The notes under the pieces: model-generated
Database searches by the model: none
What the model was told of the DNA's origin: nothing
Seen by the model: the letters and a program-made list of their open reading frames with translations, nothing else
Assembly: GCA_023846275.1 (NCBI GenBank)
Contig: CM043865.1
Location: forward strand, 26,765,912-26,829,911
DNA from: Vanilla planifolia
Lineage: Eukaryota > Streptophyta > Magnoliopsida > Asparagales > Orchidaceae
Reading direction: 5' to 3'
DNA length: 64,000 nt
Shown: positions 15,866 to 29,600 of the stretch, one piece after another
How positions within the stretch are numbered: position 1 is the stretch's first letter
How the letters are laid out: every line of letters begins with the position of its first letter
Program-made: the position numbers and the translations under genes

Positions 15866-16724
15866 TCATTCAATGTCCATGACTTCAGCTTCGATGTCGA
15901 CAACTGCTACAGTAGAGACCATTTTGTAAGTTGATTTCGCTACAGTAAATGATGAGAACTGGAGTGTAAACAAAACATACCTTCCTCATAGCGAGGTGAG
16001 GGACCATTGAAAGCTTGTTTAGCAGCTGCAGATCTCTTGGAAGAAAACTTGGTGGATTCTCTCTCAAATTTGTTCCCTTGCACTATCAATAAACAACTCA
16101 GATTTGAGGGCAAATTCATTAAAGATGTAATAACTAGTATTTGTGATAAATGATCTAGATTACGTCGATATGCCGAGCACAATGTGTCTATATTACGTCG
16201 ATAATTTATTGTATTATTGTTGAAGTTCATGCAATGTATGATTTCAACAAAGAATTAGATGATGTAAACTGACCTTAATGAGGGTAGTTTATCTAATACA
16301 TTATCTAGAATTAAAATTAAAGAGTTTAATAGGAAACATGATTTAAGCTATGAATACGTGACTTCATCACATTCATGAATTGGTTTATTAATGATCAAGT
16401 GCCACAACAAGTAAGAACAGTACTAAGGAAAATGCTACATTTAAGCACATACAAGTCATCAATTTGTTTTAAGACCGATGAATTAGTCTTAAACTCCAAA
16501 TTTGAATTGATTTGATTAAGTTGATTATTAATTGAACTTAAGAGTAACTAAACTCTAAAGTGCTTCTCATACGAAGACCTTACAAATTTCAAACCACAAT
16601 CGAGTATGTAACATAATTGAATCATTTAAAATCCTTGGTGTAATTTTTTTTTGTTTTCTTTTCGTCATCTATAATTTAGTTGATACAAAATGATAAAGTA
16701 AAATAACATTACATAAAATTAATA

Positions 16725-16757
<33 letters not shown>

Positions 16758-19700
16758 ATGCGCGTGTGTGTGTATATATCTATATAAATATATTAATAAT
16801 ACACACATATCTTATACATCTTAATATATTCATATTCTCAAAAAATTACCACAATAATTACCACAATAAACCTTGCAAATTTTAGCCACAATTGAGCATA
16901 TAGCATGATCAAATTGTTTAAAATCTTTGGTACAATTTATATTTGAGCATTTTTCCTTTCCATCATACTATAATTCCATTGATAAAATATAATAAAATAA
17001 AATATCACATAAAATTAATGCATATATATATACATATATGCATGTATATATGTGTGTGTGTGTGTGTGTATGCATATGTATCGATCTATAGGTGCATATG
17101 TGTGAGTATATGTCTATATGAATATATTTATATTATATCACACATATTTTATATATCTTAATACATATAATCTATATGCACATAGACATACATATATATG
17201 TATGTATGTATGCATGTGTAGATATTAAATATGTACATATATACTAAAAAATGCTTAATTTCTCATTTATAACTTATCACTTTCTCCAAATTGTTCCACT
17301 ATTTTTTCTCATCGCATTTCTCTCCATTGTATCATGATTTTCCATTCTCTCCAAATCTCTCTCTATTACATCACTCTAACACTAAAAAAAATAAACCCAC
17401 TTTCTCCATGCTCGTCAATGTTGAGGGCGGAACTCAAGTAAAAAAATTGTGATAGAAATAAAGAAATTTATTGATGTTAATTTTCATTTTAGGTGAAAGT
17501 ATGTCAATTGCATTACGAGCATGGTTCTAGCAAAAAAAAAAAAGAATGGAAGATCAAAATCTACAATGAATTTAACGATTTAATCAAACATGCTTAAAAT
17601 ATGATTTTCAATTGCCTTTCATATTCTCATTAATGGGATGGACCATAAGGATCAAATCAAGATGACTCCTAAAGATGCGAAACATACCACCTTTCATATA
17701 CGCCTATTGGTATCTGCTATTATATAATAAATATCTTTGATAATCTTATTCCTTAGCATGTATAGTATTATGTAAATGATTTGGTTGTTTAAAAAAAAAC
17801 AAAGTAGAGAAAAATCACCTGCAAGACTTGAGAAGATCATCTTTCAATGTAAAAGGAAGTTCAACTTGTAAATGAATTGCTTGAAGTATGTTTTTGATAC
17901 CTTAAAAATAAAATGTCTCGGGCTTTATAGTGCAACCACAGGGGTTATCAAATCGATTCATCAAAAATCAAAACTATCATGGAAATGTTTCCACCAAAGA
18001 ACCTAAAATAATTTGATCCGTTCAAGGATGATTGGCAAATATTCAATGCTTCATATCAAACCTACCAAGGAGAGGCTAGCTAAATTCTTGATCAACAAAG
18101 AATGATACTCCATTTTCTTGGGACAAGGCTACCCAACCAGTCTTTGAGAGCATCAAGAAGAATCTTATAAAGCCTTTAGTGTGAGCAGCTCTAGTAGCTG
18201 GTAGATCACTTATTCTATATATAAGAGCATTGAATCGCTAGATAAAAGCCATGATGGCATAACATAATGATGAAAAAAAAGGAGATGACTTGATATTACT
18301 TCAACAAAAATTTAGTTGGAACACACCACAATAATTCTCTTGTAGAGAAATAACGTTAATTTTTGTTGACTAAAAACTGAGACATTATATCTTTGCATGT
18401 CCAATGAGGTATATTTTTCTTTTATCCTTAGGCTCAATCATTTGTTTGATGATAAGAACTTTTTTCCTTTTGGAAGAAGCAAAAGATCGAAATGACAACA
18501 ACTGCCATGACTACAGTTGCTGCTTCATCAGTGAGCAAAACTAATGTTCCTTAAGTCCTTGATTACCGAGATTAGTAGAACCGTGCTAATTTATTTTGGT
18601 ACACTGAAGTTGCCTGCCAAGGTGTACTACACTCCCATTTCCATGGGAGCTACTGCAATAGCTCCAATTGTTTCTTCTACGGAAAAGTTCAAGTTCTACC
18701 ATCCAAAGACAGGAGGCTAAACGTGGTCATTCCACATGAGCAATGGACGAAGACTGTTATTGTTCCAAAAATGTTGCAAAACAGTTGCATAATACTTTTA
18801 TTGAACTATCTGCTGCAAATGAAGAAGAGCATATGCTAAGGAATGACAAGGAAGCAAGTAGCTGCTATTAGGATAGCCTTGACTACTATAGAAGTGATAC
18901 TGCAACTGTTTGAGATTTGAAATGCTCTAATGCGTAAAAAAGAATGCAGCCATTATGATTTTAAGGTTGATAATCCTTATCATAAGATTGAAGTAAAGGA
19001 AGAAAGGAAGAAGTACTGTATTTCTTTAAAGATTTATGAAACTCAAAAATTGCTTAAGGCTCAAAGGCAAAGAAGAGATAAAGAGAACCAATTGTTATTA
19101 ATGATGCTACCACAAATTGCTCTCAAGAGGAAGAGAAGACTGAATCCAACTCCACTGCTACTTAAGAGAAATACAAGAGAAAATCTGGGACCCAAAATGC
19201 AGAATGGAAAGGGAAACAGAAACTTTGAATTCTTCCATGCATTCTAAACTGAGTTCCAAGTTAAGAGGGGACAACTAATCCTAAAAAAATGAGTCCACTT
19301 ACAATAAAGAAAAGATCAATGTGGTAAGGGTTGTAAGATATATAAAAAACCCTGTAGACTTTTGACAACCAACAAGGTCACAAGCTGAACAGGCTAATTT
19401 GACAAATGAAGGCACACACCAAAATGGAGGCTCCAACTCAAGGGTTGAAAAACAAGCCATCAACCAACCTCATGCTAATCCGAAGAAACATTGTGGGGAA
19501 ATCGAATAAGATTCAACCATTACAATCCTAACACAGCAAAGACAATTGAATGCTAACGATGAACATATGAAGAATTTGCTAGAGAAGATTCATTCCTGAG
19601 GTCTAAATCAGAGACACCTATAGGCCATCTAATAAAGAAGTTCCTGTGCCAACAAAATAAGAGAAGAATGAAGTGAAAGAAGCCTATTTGATAATAAAAG

Positions 19701-22700
19701 CCCAATTCAATGATATGATAACCACTATATTCAGTCATCCGATGGTAATAGAATTTGCTTAAATATTGGTAGGTAGAGGTTGCCCATATTCTTTGCTTTC
19801 TTTTGAGCCATTTTTCTTTCATCATGCTAACTGCCCAGTTCCCCTCAACAAGCATCTAATTCAACTTACAGAAAGCCTATGTTCTATCAAGTGATCAATT
19901 GTTTTAGTGCTTACATGCTAGTCAGACTTTTGCGGAGATCCCTATTTTATTGTTCTCCCTTGTCCAATTAAATATTGGAGGCAACAACCCTAATGAGATT
20001 CTAACAAAATCAATTGGGAGGGCCTTACGGTTCAAGCCCCATGATCCTTCTCCTTGACTACAAATCTTAGCCAATATCCCCTCATTGGACAAAGAAAGTT
20101 TTCTGCCTTCGTTTTCCCACTAATCTCAAACTTGACTATTTTTACTCTTTCCTTCCTTTAACTAGGCGAGCTTGAAGGCAACCACCTTTCTCAGGAAGTG
20201 ACATTTTCCCTTGGTTTATATGCCATTGATGGTTCTTTAACCTTCTTTCTTCCTAATCCAACACCAATATAGATAGTTGACATCTCTCAAAAGTGGATTT
20301 GCCCCCCTTTTGGCACCTCTTTGTTGGAGCCTTGGGAATAAATACTTTTCTTCTTCAATAATTATCGATTTTTAGGCCAACCAAAATAAACTTTCTCATC
20401 AAGCACAAGTCCATCAAAAGTTGATATTGCCTTAAAACCATTCTTCGATTGTGGTGCATACCTTCCCCTTTTCCCTATTTAATTGCTTCCAAATGGGTAA
20501 TAATTTCGAAATTTTTTATTAACCTGATTATTAGCCCTTCTATCAATCCTTATCATTTCTCACCCACATGCTTGATTTCAATTGCAATACAAGCCTTCCC
20601 TTTTTCCCTATTTAATTGCTTCCATTTGGGCAATAATTTAAAAAATTTCTATAATCCTAATTATTAGCCCTTCTACTCTTCTCTACCATTTCTCACCCAG
20701 ATGTTTGACACAATCATTTGCCAACTCAATTGCTACCCAGTCCTTCCCACTTGCCTATCCAAGCCATCTCGCTTAGGTCTACTCACCTCTAAACAATCAT
20801 CCTTCCATCGGCACAATGCATTCACCTAGCTCAGTTTGTTTGAACTAGCCCCTCTTGTCCATAACATTTTCCCTTTTTATTGAAGACAATTGTTTGTTTG
20901 CCCAACTCCACTACAACATTTCCCTTTATTCCATTCAATTGGGTTGACCCATGCGAAAAACTACCTCCACCTGGTTTGAACTCTTTCTCATCTCACGAAA
21001 GCCCAGCTGAACCACCTTGGCTTTGCACCTTTCAAAAATAACTCATTGCTCAGTCTTTGTGTCACAACTCCCTCATTAATGGGATTATCATTTCAGCTTG
21101 TGCCTCTCCACTTGTCTTGTGCCATCAGCTTGCCATAAATGTGTCTTGTCTTGATTAAATTGTTAACACTCCTCCAATATAAATCCCCTAATCAAGAATA
21201 AGGAGGGAAAGATAAAAAGGAAATACTCTAGATATATTTAGTTAGTGACTTCTTTCACTGATCATCAAACGAGCATTTGTCGAGTGTCCTTATAATGGTG
21301 AAGCCCTCATTCTATACTTCATCATAAGTAGTGGAGTTGATTTCTTCCCTTAAGACCATGTTTCTTACCCCTTTGCAAGTTTTTTGCATCACCAATAATT
21401 GTATACCATTTGAGACGATTTTTATAACCATTTACCTCTTCTTATCGATGATCTCTATCCAATAGGTGTTCCTTTGCACTCCAATACTCTTATATGCATA
21501 TCTGTAACCCATGCCTGCACACTCAAACATCATGTCTTGGCATCAACAATTGCCTCTCTAGACAATGCAAAATGTTGTTTGGAAATAATGACTCGTCATT
21601 CTCTCAATCTTCATAGTCATGATTGATTATTAGTATCATAAATGATTCTTATACTTATAGTTAACTTGATTTTGTTTTATTGTGATTCCAACAAATGGTT
21701 ACAATTCATACCTTTAAATGGTTGGGTACAAAATGGGCAGAACTGCACACCATCCTTCATTGCCGATCTAAAGCAAATCTTGGAGTCAATGCTAAGTGTG
21801 CATGGCAGAAATATCTGAGGAAAAGATGTTTAACATATACGAGAATAGTCAAGCTCATCTTACTTGAATATCTGGAAGCTATTTCCACAATTTGGGCACT
21901 GCAGTAAGAATATTATTAGTTAGAAATAACACTACTCAATTTCACTATAATGCAATAGGATTCCCATCATAGTAAAGATTATTCATTTCACAGCTTTAGC
22001 TGGTAACCAATCCTAGCTACGACATAAGAAATTGAAGTGACACAATGTTAGATTACTCTTACACTGCTTTGAACAATGTCTCTTCCTGCAAACCAGAAGA
22101 AAGCTCCTAAACCAACTATGGGAAGCAATACAGCAAGGAGCTGTTAATAGAAAATTCAGCAGTCAGCAAATTGTGATTTAAAACCAATAGCCATAACCAG
22201 GAAATGGAAAATGAAGTAGTTTGCAGAAATGTGAACTCTGGTTTTCCTTTTTGGTAAAACCTAGGAATTGACTCGTATATTTGCCAGTGTATGATGAAAT
22301 AATATAGAGCATTTATAAAGAAAAAGTCTTAAAAGGAGAATATAGAAGCAAACGATGTTAACAGTGGGATTTAAAAAAAAACTAGCTGGACTAGAATGCT
22401 CTATCACTTCAGTACCCACCAATAAAAATTGGTTGGTGTTGATATTACACATTGTTTCTTCAAAATAACAATTAAAATAATAGGGAATAGCATGTTGAAA
22501 ACAAATTGCACTTACATGTGACCCTTGAATTCACAGCCATGCTTTCCAGACTCATGAAGTAATTGTCTATCTCCATGACGGTAGTGATGATTTCATTTCA
22601 AACATCACAAATAGAGAAGTGAATGAGCTCAATATTACAATCAAAAGCTAATTAGACCTGTTTCCTATAATTTTGAATATACTAAGTGATATACTACAAT

Positions 22701-25700
22701 AAAAGATTGTTTCAAGTCTTTTATGTAATAATCAAAGTTTACCCAACAAGAGTGGCAATGTTATTTTGGTAAGTATTAGCATATAACAATATAATTGTTA
22801 ATCCAAAAAGTAACTTGTTTCAATCAAACCATCCAGGTGTTATTCCAATACTTCAATATTAAATATTCCATTGCTGTAGGTGAAGCATAACATTTAAATC
22901 AACTTTTAAGTATAATAAAAGAAAAGATCCAATAACTAGCATACTACTTATCAAAGCAAAAAAGGAGGGTAGCTGACTGTATCAAAATCTGAAGACAAAA
23001 TAAAAGCTACAAGTCTTTTTTAACTGCAATAAACGTTTTAGGAGAGCAATAATGGCACATCATTTTGAAAATCATATTACCAATTTAAAGTTGTGATTAT
23101 GGAATAGTGAATTGGCATGGGTAAGTGGTTAAATGCATAGGTATTAAAGAAATACAATCCTTTTTGTAGAAAAAAATTATTTTGAAAATATTGAAGATAA
23201 ATAGCCCTTAGAAAGAAGAAATGGAAGGTGGCATGACATTCATGCATGCAAGACAATTACTACGACAATAGCGTCTCAGTGGCCCAAATAACAAAATTCC
23301 TTCATGTTATTATGCAATATATCTTCACTAGTTAAAAAATGCATCTATGTCCATGTTAGGCAACATAGCCATATTTGCCTTACATATATTTACCATTATT
23401 TTATTAGGCTAGCTTTCTTCTACAAAAAAATTGATCTCCACACATGTAAGAGGATCAATGATTTTTTATCTTTCACAAGTCTTTAAGTTCTAGAAATTTG
23501 GAAAGCTTTTTTTCTTGTGAGAATTGCTTCATTACTTGTTAAGCTCTTCAACAACCTTGAGCTAGTAATAACATTTAGAAACTAATGGAATGTTGATCAA
23601 CAAATTGCAAATGTAGGTTTTCCTCAATCTTTTCTATGATAAATGTTGAAGTTCTAAATTTCTCTTCATTTTTCTCATTCTATGACAATTTTTGGATAAA
23701 TTGAATAGTGATCAATGCGTTTTAATTATCTATGGCAAATATTGAAGCTAACACTTGATCTTATATCTCTTCAAAAATAAAAAGCACCCAATATCTAGCA
23801 AGTAGAAGCTCATGCCCACCACAAAGCCCGAATAGAATTTTTGTAGATTGAAGCTATATCCAAAACTGGCAAAACAACGTCATATTCAACGAATGTTAAA
23901 AATTAAAACATTAAAAATGTAGAGTTAACCTAATAAAGGAGGGTAAGTGGGCTAAGTGGTTAAATGTATCAAAGTCTGAAGATAAAATACAAACTAAAAG
24001 TTTTTTTTAACCTTAATAAACATTTTAGGAGAGCATTACAGAATAAGGAGCATTATTTTGAAAATCATATTACCAATTTAAGATTGTGATTATGGAATAG
24101 TGAATTGGTATGGATAAGTATTTAAATGCATAGGTATTAAAGAAATACAATACTTTTTATAGAAAAAAATTATTTTGAAAATATTAAAGATAAAGAGCCC
24201 TTAAAAAGAAGAAATGGAAGGTGACATGACATTCACGCATGCAAGACAATGACTACGACAATAGCATCTCAGTGGCCCAAATAAAAAAATTCCTTCATGT
24301 TACTATGCAATATATCTTCACTAGTTAATAAATGCATCTATGTCCATGTTAGGCGACATGGTCATATTTGTCTTACATTTATGTTATCTTTATTTTATTA
24401 GACTAGCTTCCTTCTATAAAAAATTGATCTCCACACATGTAAGAGGATCAATGATTTTTGATCTTTAACTAGTCTTTTAAGTTTTAGAAATTTGGAAAGC
24501 TTTTTTTCTTGTGAGAATTGCTTCATTACTTATTAAACTCTTCAACAACCTTGAGCTTATAATAACAATTAGAAACTAATGAAAAGTTGATCAACAAATT
24601 GCAATTGTAGTTTTCCCTCAACCTTTTTTATGATAAATGTTGAAGTTCTAAATTTCTCTTCATTTTTCTCATTCTATGACAATTTTTTGATAAATCGAAT
24701 GATGATCAATGCATCTTAATCATCTATGACAAAGATTGAAGCTAACACTTGATCTTATATCTCTACAAAAATAAAAAGCAACCAATATCTAACAAGTAGA
24801 AGCTCATGCCCACCGCAAAGCCCTAACAGAATTTTTGTAGATTCAAAATATAACTCCAAAACTGCCAAAACAACCTCATATTCAACGAATGTTAAAAATT
24901 TTAAACATTAAAAATATAGAGTTAACCTAATGAAGGAGGGTAAGTGGTTAAATGTATCAAAGTCTGAAAAAAAAAAATACAAGCTATAAGTTTTTTTTTA
25001 GTCTTAATAAATATTTTAGGAGACCATTACAAAATAGGGGCACATTATTTTGAAAATCATATCACCAATTTAAAAGTGTGATTATGGAATAGTGAATTGG
25101 CATGTGTAAGTTGTTAAATGCATAAGTATTAGAGAAATACAATCATTTTTGTAGAAAAAAAATTATTTTAAAAATATTGAAGATAAAGAGCCCTTAGAAA
25201 GAAGAAATGGAAGGTGGCATGGCATTCATGCATGCAAGACAATGACTACGACAATAGCATCTCAATGGCCCAATAACAAAATTCCTTCATGTTATTATGC
25301 AATTTATCTTCAATAGATAATAAATGCATCTATGTCCATGTTAGGCGACATAGTCATATTTGCCTTACATATATTTACCATTATTTTATTAGGGTAGCTT
25401 TCTTCTACAAAAAAATTGATCTTCACACAGGTAAGAGAATCAATAATTTTTTATCTTTCACAAGCCTTTAAGTTCTAGAAATTTGGAAAACTTTTTTTAT
25501 TGTGAGAATTGTTTCATTATTTGTTAAGCTCTTCAAAAACCTTGAGCTTGTAATAACATTTAGAAACTAATAGAACATTGATCAACAAATTGCAAATGTA
25601 GGTTTCCCTCAATCTTTTCTATGATAAATGTTGAATTTCTAAATCTCTTTTTTTCTCATTCTATGACAATGTTTGGATAAATTGAATGATGATCAATGCG

Positions 25701-28700
25701 TCATAATCATCTATGACAAATATTAAAGCTAACACTTGATCTTATATCTCTTCAAAATAAAAAGCACCCCATATCTAGCAAGTAGAAGTTCATGCCCACT
25801 GCAAAGCCCTAATAGAATTTTTGTAGATTCAAAATATAACTACAAAACTGACAAAACAACCTCATATTCAACGAATGTTAAAAATTTAAAACATTAAAAA
25901 TGTAGAGTTAACCTAATAAAGGAAGGTAGGTGGGTAAGTGATTAAATGTATCAAAGTCTGAAAAACAAAATACAAGCTATAATTTTTTTTTGAACCTTAA
26001 TAAATGTTTTAGGAGACCATTACAGAATAAGGGTACATTATTTTGAAAATCATATTACCAATTTAAAGTTGTGATTATTGAATAGTGAATTGGCATGGGT
26101 AAATGGTTAAATGCATAGGTATTAGAAAAATACAATCCTTTTTGTAGAAAAAAATTATTTTGAAAATATTGAAGATAAATAGCCCTTAGAAAGAAGAAAT
26201 GGAAGGTGGCATGACATTCATGCATGCAAGACAATTACTACGACAATAGCGTCTCAGTGGCCCAAATAACAAAATTCCTTCATGTTATCAATATATCTTC
26301 ACTAGTTAATAAATGCATCTATGTCCATGTTAGGCAACATAGCCATATTTGCCTTACATATATTTACCATTATTTTATTAGGCTAGCTTTCTTCTACAAA
26401 AAAATTGATCTCCACACATGTAAGAGGACTAATGATTTTTTATCTTTCACAAGTCTTTAAGTTCTAGAAATTTGGAAAGCTTTTTTTCTTGTGAGAATTG
26501 CTTCATTACTTGTTAAGCTCTTCAACAACCTTGAGCTAGTAATAACATTTAGAAACTAATGGCATGTTGATCAACAAATTGCAAATGTAGGTTTTCCTCA
26601 ATCTTTTCTATGATAAATGTTGAAGTTCTAAATTTCTCTTCATTTTTCTCATTCTATGACAATTTTTGGATAAATTGAATGATGATCAATGCATCCTAAT
26701 CATCTATGACAAATATCGAAGTAGATACTTGATCTTATATCTCTTCAAAAATAAAAAGCACCCCACATCTAGCAAGTAGAAGTTCATGCTCACCACAAAG
26801 CCCTAATAGAATTTTTGTAGATTCAAAATATAACTCCAAAACTGACAAAACAACCTCATATTCAACGAATGTTAAAAATTTAAAACATTAAAAATGCAGA
26901 ATTAACTTAATAAAGGAGGGTAAGTGGGTAAATGGTTAAATATATCAAAGTTTGAAAACAAAATACAAGTTATAAGTTTTTTTTGAACCTTAATAAATGT
27001 TTTAGGAGACGATTACAGAATAATGGCACATTATTTTGAAAATCATATTACCAATTTAAAGTTGTGATTATGGAATAGTGAATTGGCATGGGTAAGTGGT
27101 TAAATGCATAGGTAATAAAAAAATACAATCCTTATTGCAGAAAAAAATAATTTGAAAATATTGAAGATAAATAGCCCTTAGAAAGAAGAAATGGAAGGTG
27201 GCATAACATTCATGCATGCAAGACTACTACGACAATAGCATCTCAGTGGCCCAAATAACAAAATTCCTTCATGTTATTATGCAATATATCTTCACTAGTT
27301 AATAAATGCATAAAAGTCCATGTTAGGCGAAATAGTCATATTTGCCTTACATATATGTTACCGTTATTTTATTAAGCTAGTTTCCTTCTATAAAAAATTG
27401 ATCTCCACACATATAAGAGGATCAATGATTTTTGATATTTCACAAGTCTTTAAGTTCTAGAAATTTAAAAAGTTTTTGTTCTTGTGAGAATTGTTTCATT
27501 ACTTGTTAAGCTCTTCAACAACCTTGAGCATGTAATAACATTTAGAAACTAATGGAACATTGATCAACAAATTGCAAATGTAGGTTTCCCTCAATCTTTT
27601 TTATGATAAATGTTGAAGTTCTAAATTTTTCTTCATTTTTCTCATTCTATGACAATTTTTGGATAAATTGAATGATGATCAATACGTCTTAATCATCTAT
27701 GACAGATATTGAAGATAACACTTGATCTTATATCTCTTCAAAAATAAAAAGCACCCAATATATAGCAAGTAGAAGTTCATGCCCTACGCAAAGCCCTAAT
27801 AGAAATTTTGTAGATTCAAAATATAACTTCAAAACTGACAAAACAATCTCATATTCAACGAATGTTAAAAATTTAAAACATTAAAAATGTAGAGTTAACC
27901 TAATAAAAGAGGGTAAGTGGGTTAAATGGTTAAATGTATCAAAGTCTGAAGACAAAATACAAGGTAAAAGTTTTTTTTAACCTTAATAAACATTTTAGGA
28001 GAGAATTACAGAATAGGAGACATTATTTTGAAAATCATATTACCAATTTAAGGTTGTGATTATGGAATAGTGAATTGGTATGGTTAAGTAGTTAAATGCA
28101 TAGGTATTAAAGAAATACAATACTTTTTATAGAAAAAAATTATTTTGAAAATATTAAAGATAAAGAGCCCTTAAAAAGAAGAAATGGAAGGTGACATGAC
28201 ATTCACGCATGCAAGACAATGACTACGACAATAGCAATTCAGTGGCCCAAATAAAAAAATTCCATGTTACTATATAATATATCTCCACTAGTTAATAAAT
28301 GCATCTATGTCCATGTTAGGCGACATAGTCATATTTTCCTTATATTTATGTTATCTTTATTTTATTAGACTAGCTTCCTTCTTTAAAAAATTGATCTCCA
28401 CACATGTAAGAGGAACAATGATTTTTAATCTTTCACAAGTCTTTAAATTCTAGAAATTTGGAAAGCTTTTTTTCTTGTGAGAATTGCTTCATTACTTATT
28501 AAGCTCTTCAACAACCTTGAGCTTGTAATAACATTTAGAAGCTAATGAAAAGTTGATCAACAAATTGCAATTGTAGTTTTCCCTTGATCTTTTTTATGAT
28601 AAATGTTGAAGTTCTAAATTTCTCTTCATTTTTATCATTCTATGACAATTTTTTGATAAATCGAATGATGATCAATGTGTCTTAATCATCTATGACAAAT

Positions 28701-29371
28701 ATTGAAGCTAACACTTGATCTTATATCTCGTCAAAAACAAAACGCAACCAATATCTAACAAGTAGAAGCTTATGCCAACCACAAAGGCCTAATAGAATTT
28801 TTGTAGATTCAAAATATAACTCCAAAAATGGCAAAACGATCTCATATTCAATGAATGTTAATAATTTAAAACATTAAAAATATAGAGTTAACTAATCGAA
28901 GCACCACCACATATGCTTTTTATTGTAATCTCAATAGAAATTTATGATATTTTCACTGCCAGAATGAGAGCACCGTACCCAGATCGAAACAAGAGCATCC
29001 AAAAGCCAACCAAGCTGTCCAGTCAGTGTGAGATAGGTAAACCCAACGGCCAATACTAGGTTTCCCAAGACCGTCGACAAGTTGCTCTTAGCCCACCGTC
29101 CATCATCTGAATTAAAACCATCTTTAGCCCTAACCACAAGCAGGCTCGCTCTACTCCTCTTTTCCGTCGAGATCCCATCTTTAGCAAAAGTGGCCACCCG
29201 GAACAGATTTTTCTCAAAGGGCACCCTCAGCAGGTATCCATTCCAAGGAAAATTTCCAATCCTTCCCCTCTGAGGTGAAAGGTACCTGGTCGGTGAAGGT
29301 GTCCTGTGAAAAAAGCAGTACCGTTTGCAATCTAGGTATGGAGCATGGACGGGGATTTGAAAGGAAGTCAT
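15866..29371 (-). CDS. Predicted chloroplast membrane protein with C-terminal zinc ribbon; six exons over 13.5 kb
   Basis: Exons in transcript order: 29371-28979, 22140-22063, 21898-21864, 21767-21712, 16082-15981, 15906-15866. All junctions are GT-AG and in frame, giving 234 residues. Residues 1 to about 80 are rich in Arg, Ser and Thr with few acids, like a chloroplast transit peptide. Two hydrophobic segments follow, about 101-117 and 125-149 (GFTYLTLTGQLGWLLDA; then LLAVLLPIVGLGAFFWFAGR in exon 2). A zinc ribbon is split over exons 3 and 4: CPNCG at 158-162 and CPFC at 179-182, spaced 17 residues. The tail is basic, then ends acidic (VVDIEAEVMDIE). I recall this arrangement in a conserved plant family of unknown function. 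Introns 1 (6838 bp) and 4 (5629 bp) are greatly enlarged by repeats. Intron 5 is 74 bases; another in-frame acceptor would make it 41, probably too short to splice. The start is the first ATG in frame at 29371. Confidence 0.85.
16728..16783. repeat. TG/TA microsatellite
   Basis: An alternating TG tract with CG and TA interruptions inside intron 4 of the zinc-ribbon gene. A similar mixed TA/TG stretch lies at about 17020-17115. Confidence 0.9.
17900..19250 (+). mobile_element. Decayed coding fragments, possibly retroelement gag-like
   Basis: The plus strand shows stretches that read as protein in changing frames with scattered stops. One open piece of 105 codons (18930-19247) is Lys/Arg/Glu-rich and begins with a His/Cys-containing segment. 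It lies in antisense inside an intron of the zinc-ribbon gene, as expected for an insertion. I see no diagnostic enzyme motif, and the assignment rests on composition and context only. Confidence 0.3.
20461..20726. repeat. Tandem duplication, unit of 133 bp
   Basis: Two adjacent copies sharing TTCCCTATTTAATTGCTTCC (20471 and 20604), ATTATTAGCCCTTCTA and CATTTCTCACCCA at a constant offset of 133 bases. It lies inside intron 4 of the zinc-ribbon gene. Confidence 0.85.
22961..28894. repeat. Six-copy tandem array, unit about 990 bp, inside intron 1
   Basis: Six head-to-tail units: 22961-23934, 23935-24931, 24932-25927, 25928-26911, 26912-27904 and 27905-28894. The anchor GCATCTATGTCC (varied in copy 5) lies at 23341, 24334, 25326, 26315, 27308 and 28301, giving spacings of 993, 992, 989, 993 and 993 bases. 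Units are highly similar with scattered substitutions and short indels. The array fills most of intron 1 of the zinc-ribbon gene, ending 85 bases from exon 1 and starting 820 bases from exon 2. Three units carry a matching 60-codon frame on the plus strand that is broken in the others, so I do not regard the unit as coding. Confidence 0.95.
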
Positions 29372-29600
29372 CCCAGGATACACATTAAGAAAGGATATGG
29401 TGTAAAATATCCAGGCACGAAGACTGGCGGCTTAGCTATAAGAAGGACTGGTGTCCACGGGGATCATAGAAGTGGACTTCGACAGATGTGATACCTGGAT
29501 GAGGATGGAGGACGGCGGAAGACAACCGTCAGAAGTCGAGCGTAAAGGATTATCTACAGATGAAGTAACACATGGTTTGTACTTTTCTGCTAAATATATT
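29372..29600 (-). promoter_or_regulatory. Probable 5' leader and promoter of the zinc-ribbon gene
   Basis: Directly upstream of the start codon on the minus strand, GC content stays high for about 200 bases and then falls sharply to AT-rich DNA, as expected for a transcribed leader. A donor-like CAG/GTATCAC sits near 29490, so a leader intron is possible. I could not identify a TATA box. Confidence 0.4.

Larger units (their letters stand above)
16083..21711 (-). other. Intron 4 of the zinc-ribbon gene (5.6 kb), filled with decayed repeats
   Basis: Bounded by the donor next to 21712 and the acceptor next to 16082 on the minus strand. It contains TG/TA microsatellites, plus-strand protein-like fragments with many stops (about 17900-19250), and a 133-bp tandem duplication. 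The fragments are rich in Lys, Arg and Glu, like worn gag-type sequence, but no reverse transcriptase, integrase or protease motif is readable, so the element type is undecided. Confidence 0.6.

Noticed and set aside
23304..26460. A matching frame of about 60 codons in array units 1, 3 and 4 (CIYVHVRQHSHICLTYIYHY)
   Set aside because: It repeats only because the DNA unit repeats; units 2, 5 and 6 break it, and there is no sign that protein sequence is conserved over DNA sequence.
22961..28894. CRISPR array
   Set aside because: Units are about 990 bp and repeated over their whole length, not short repeats with unique spacers, and the window is plant nuclear DNA.
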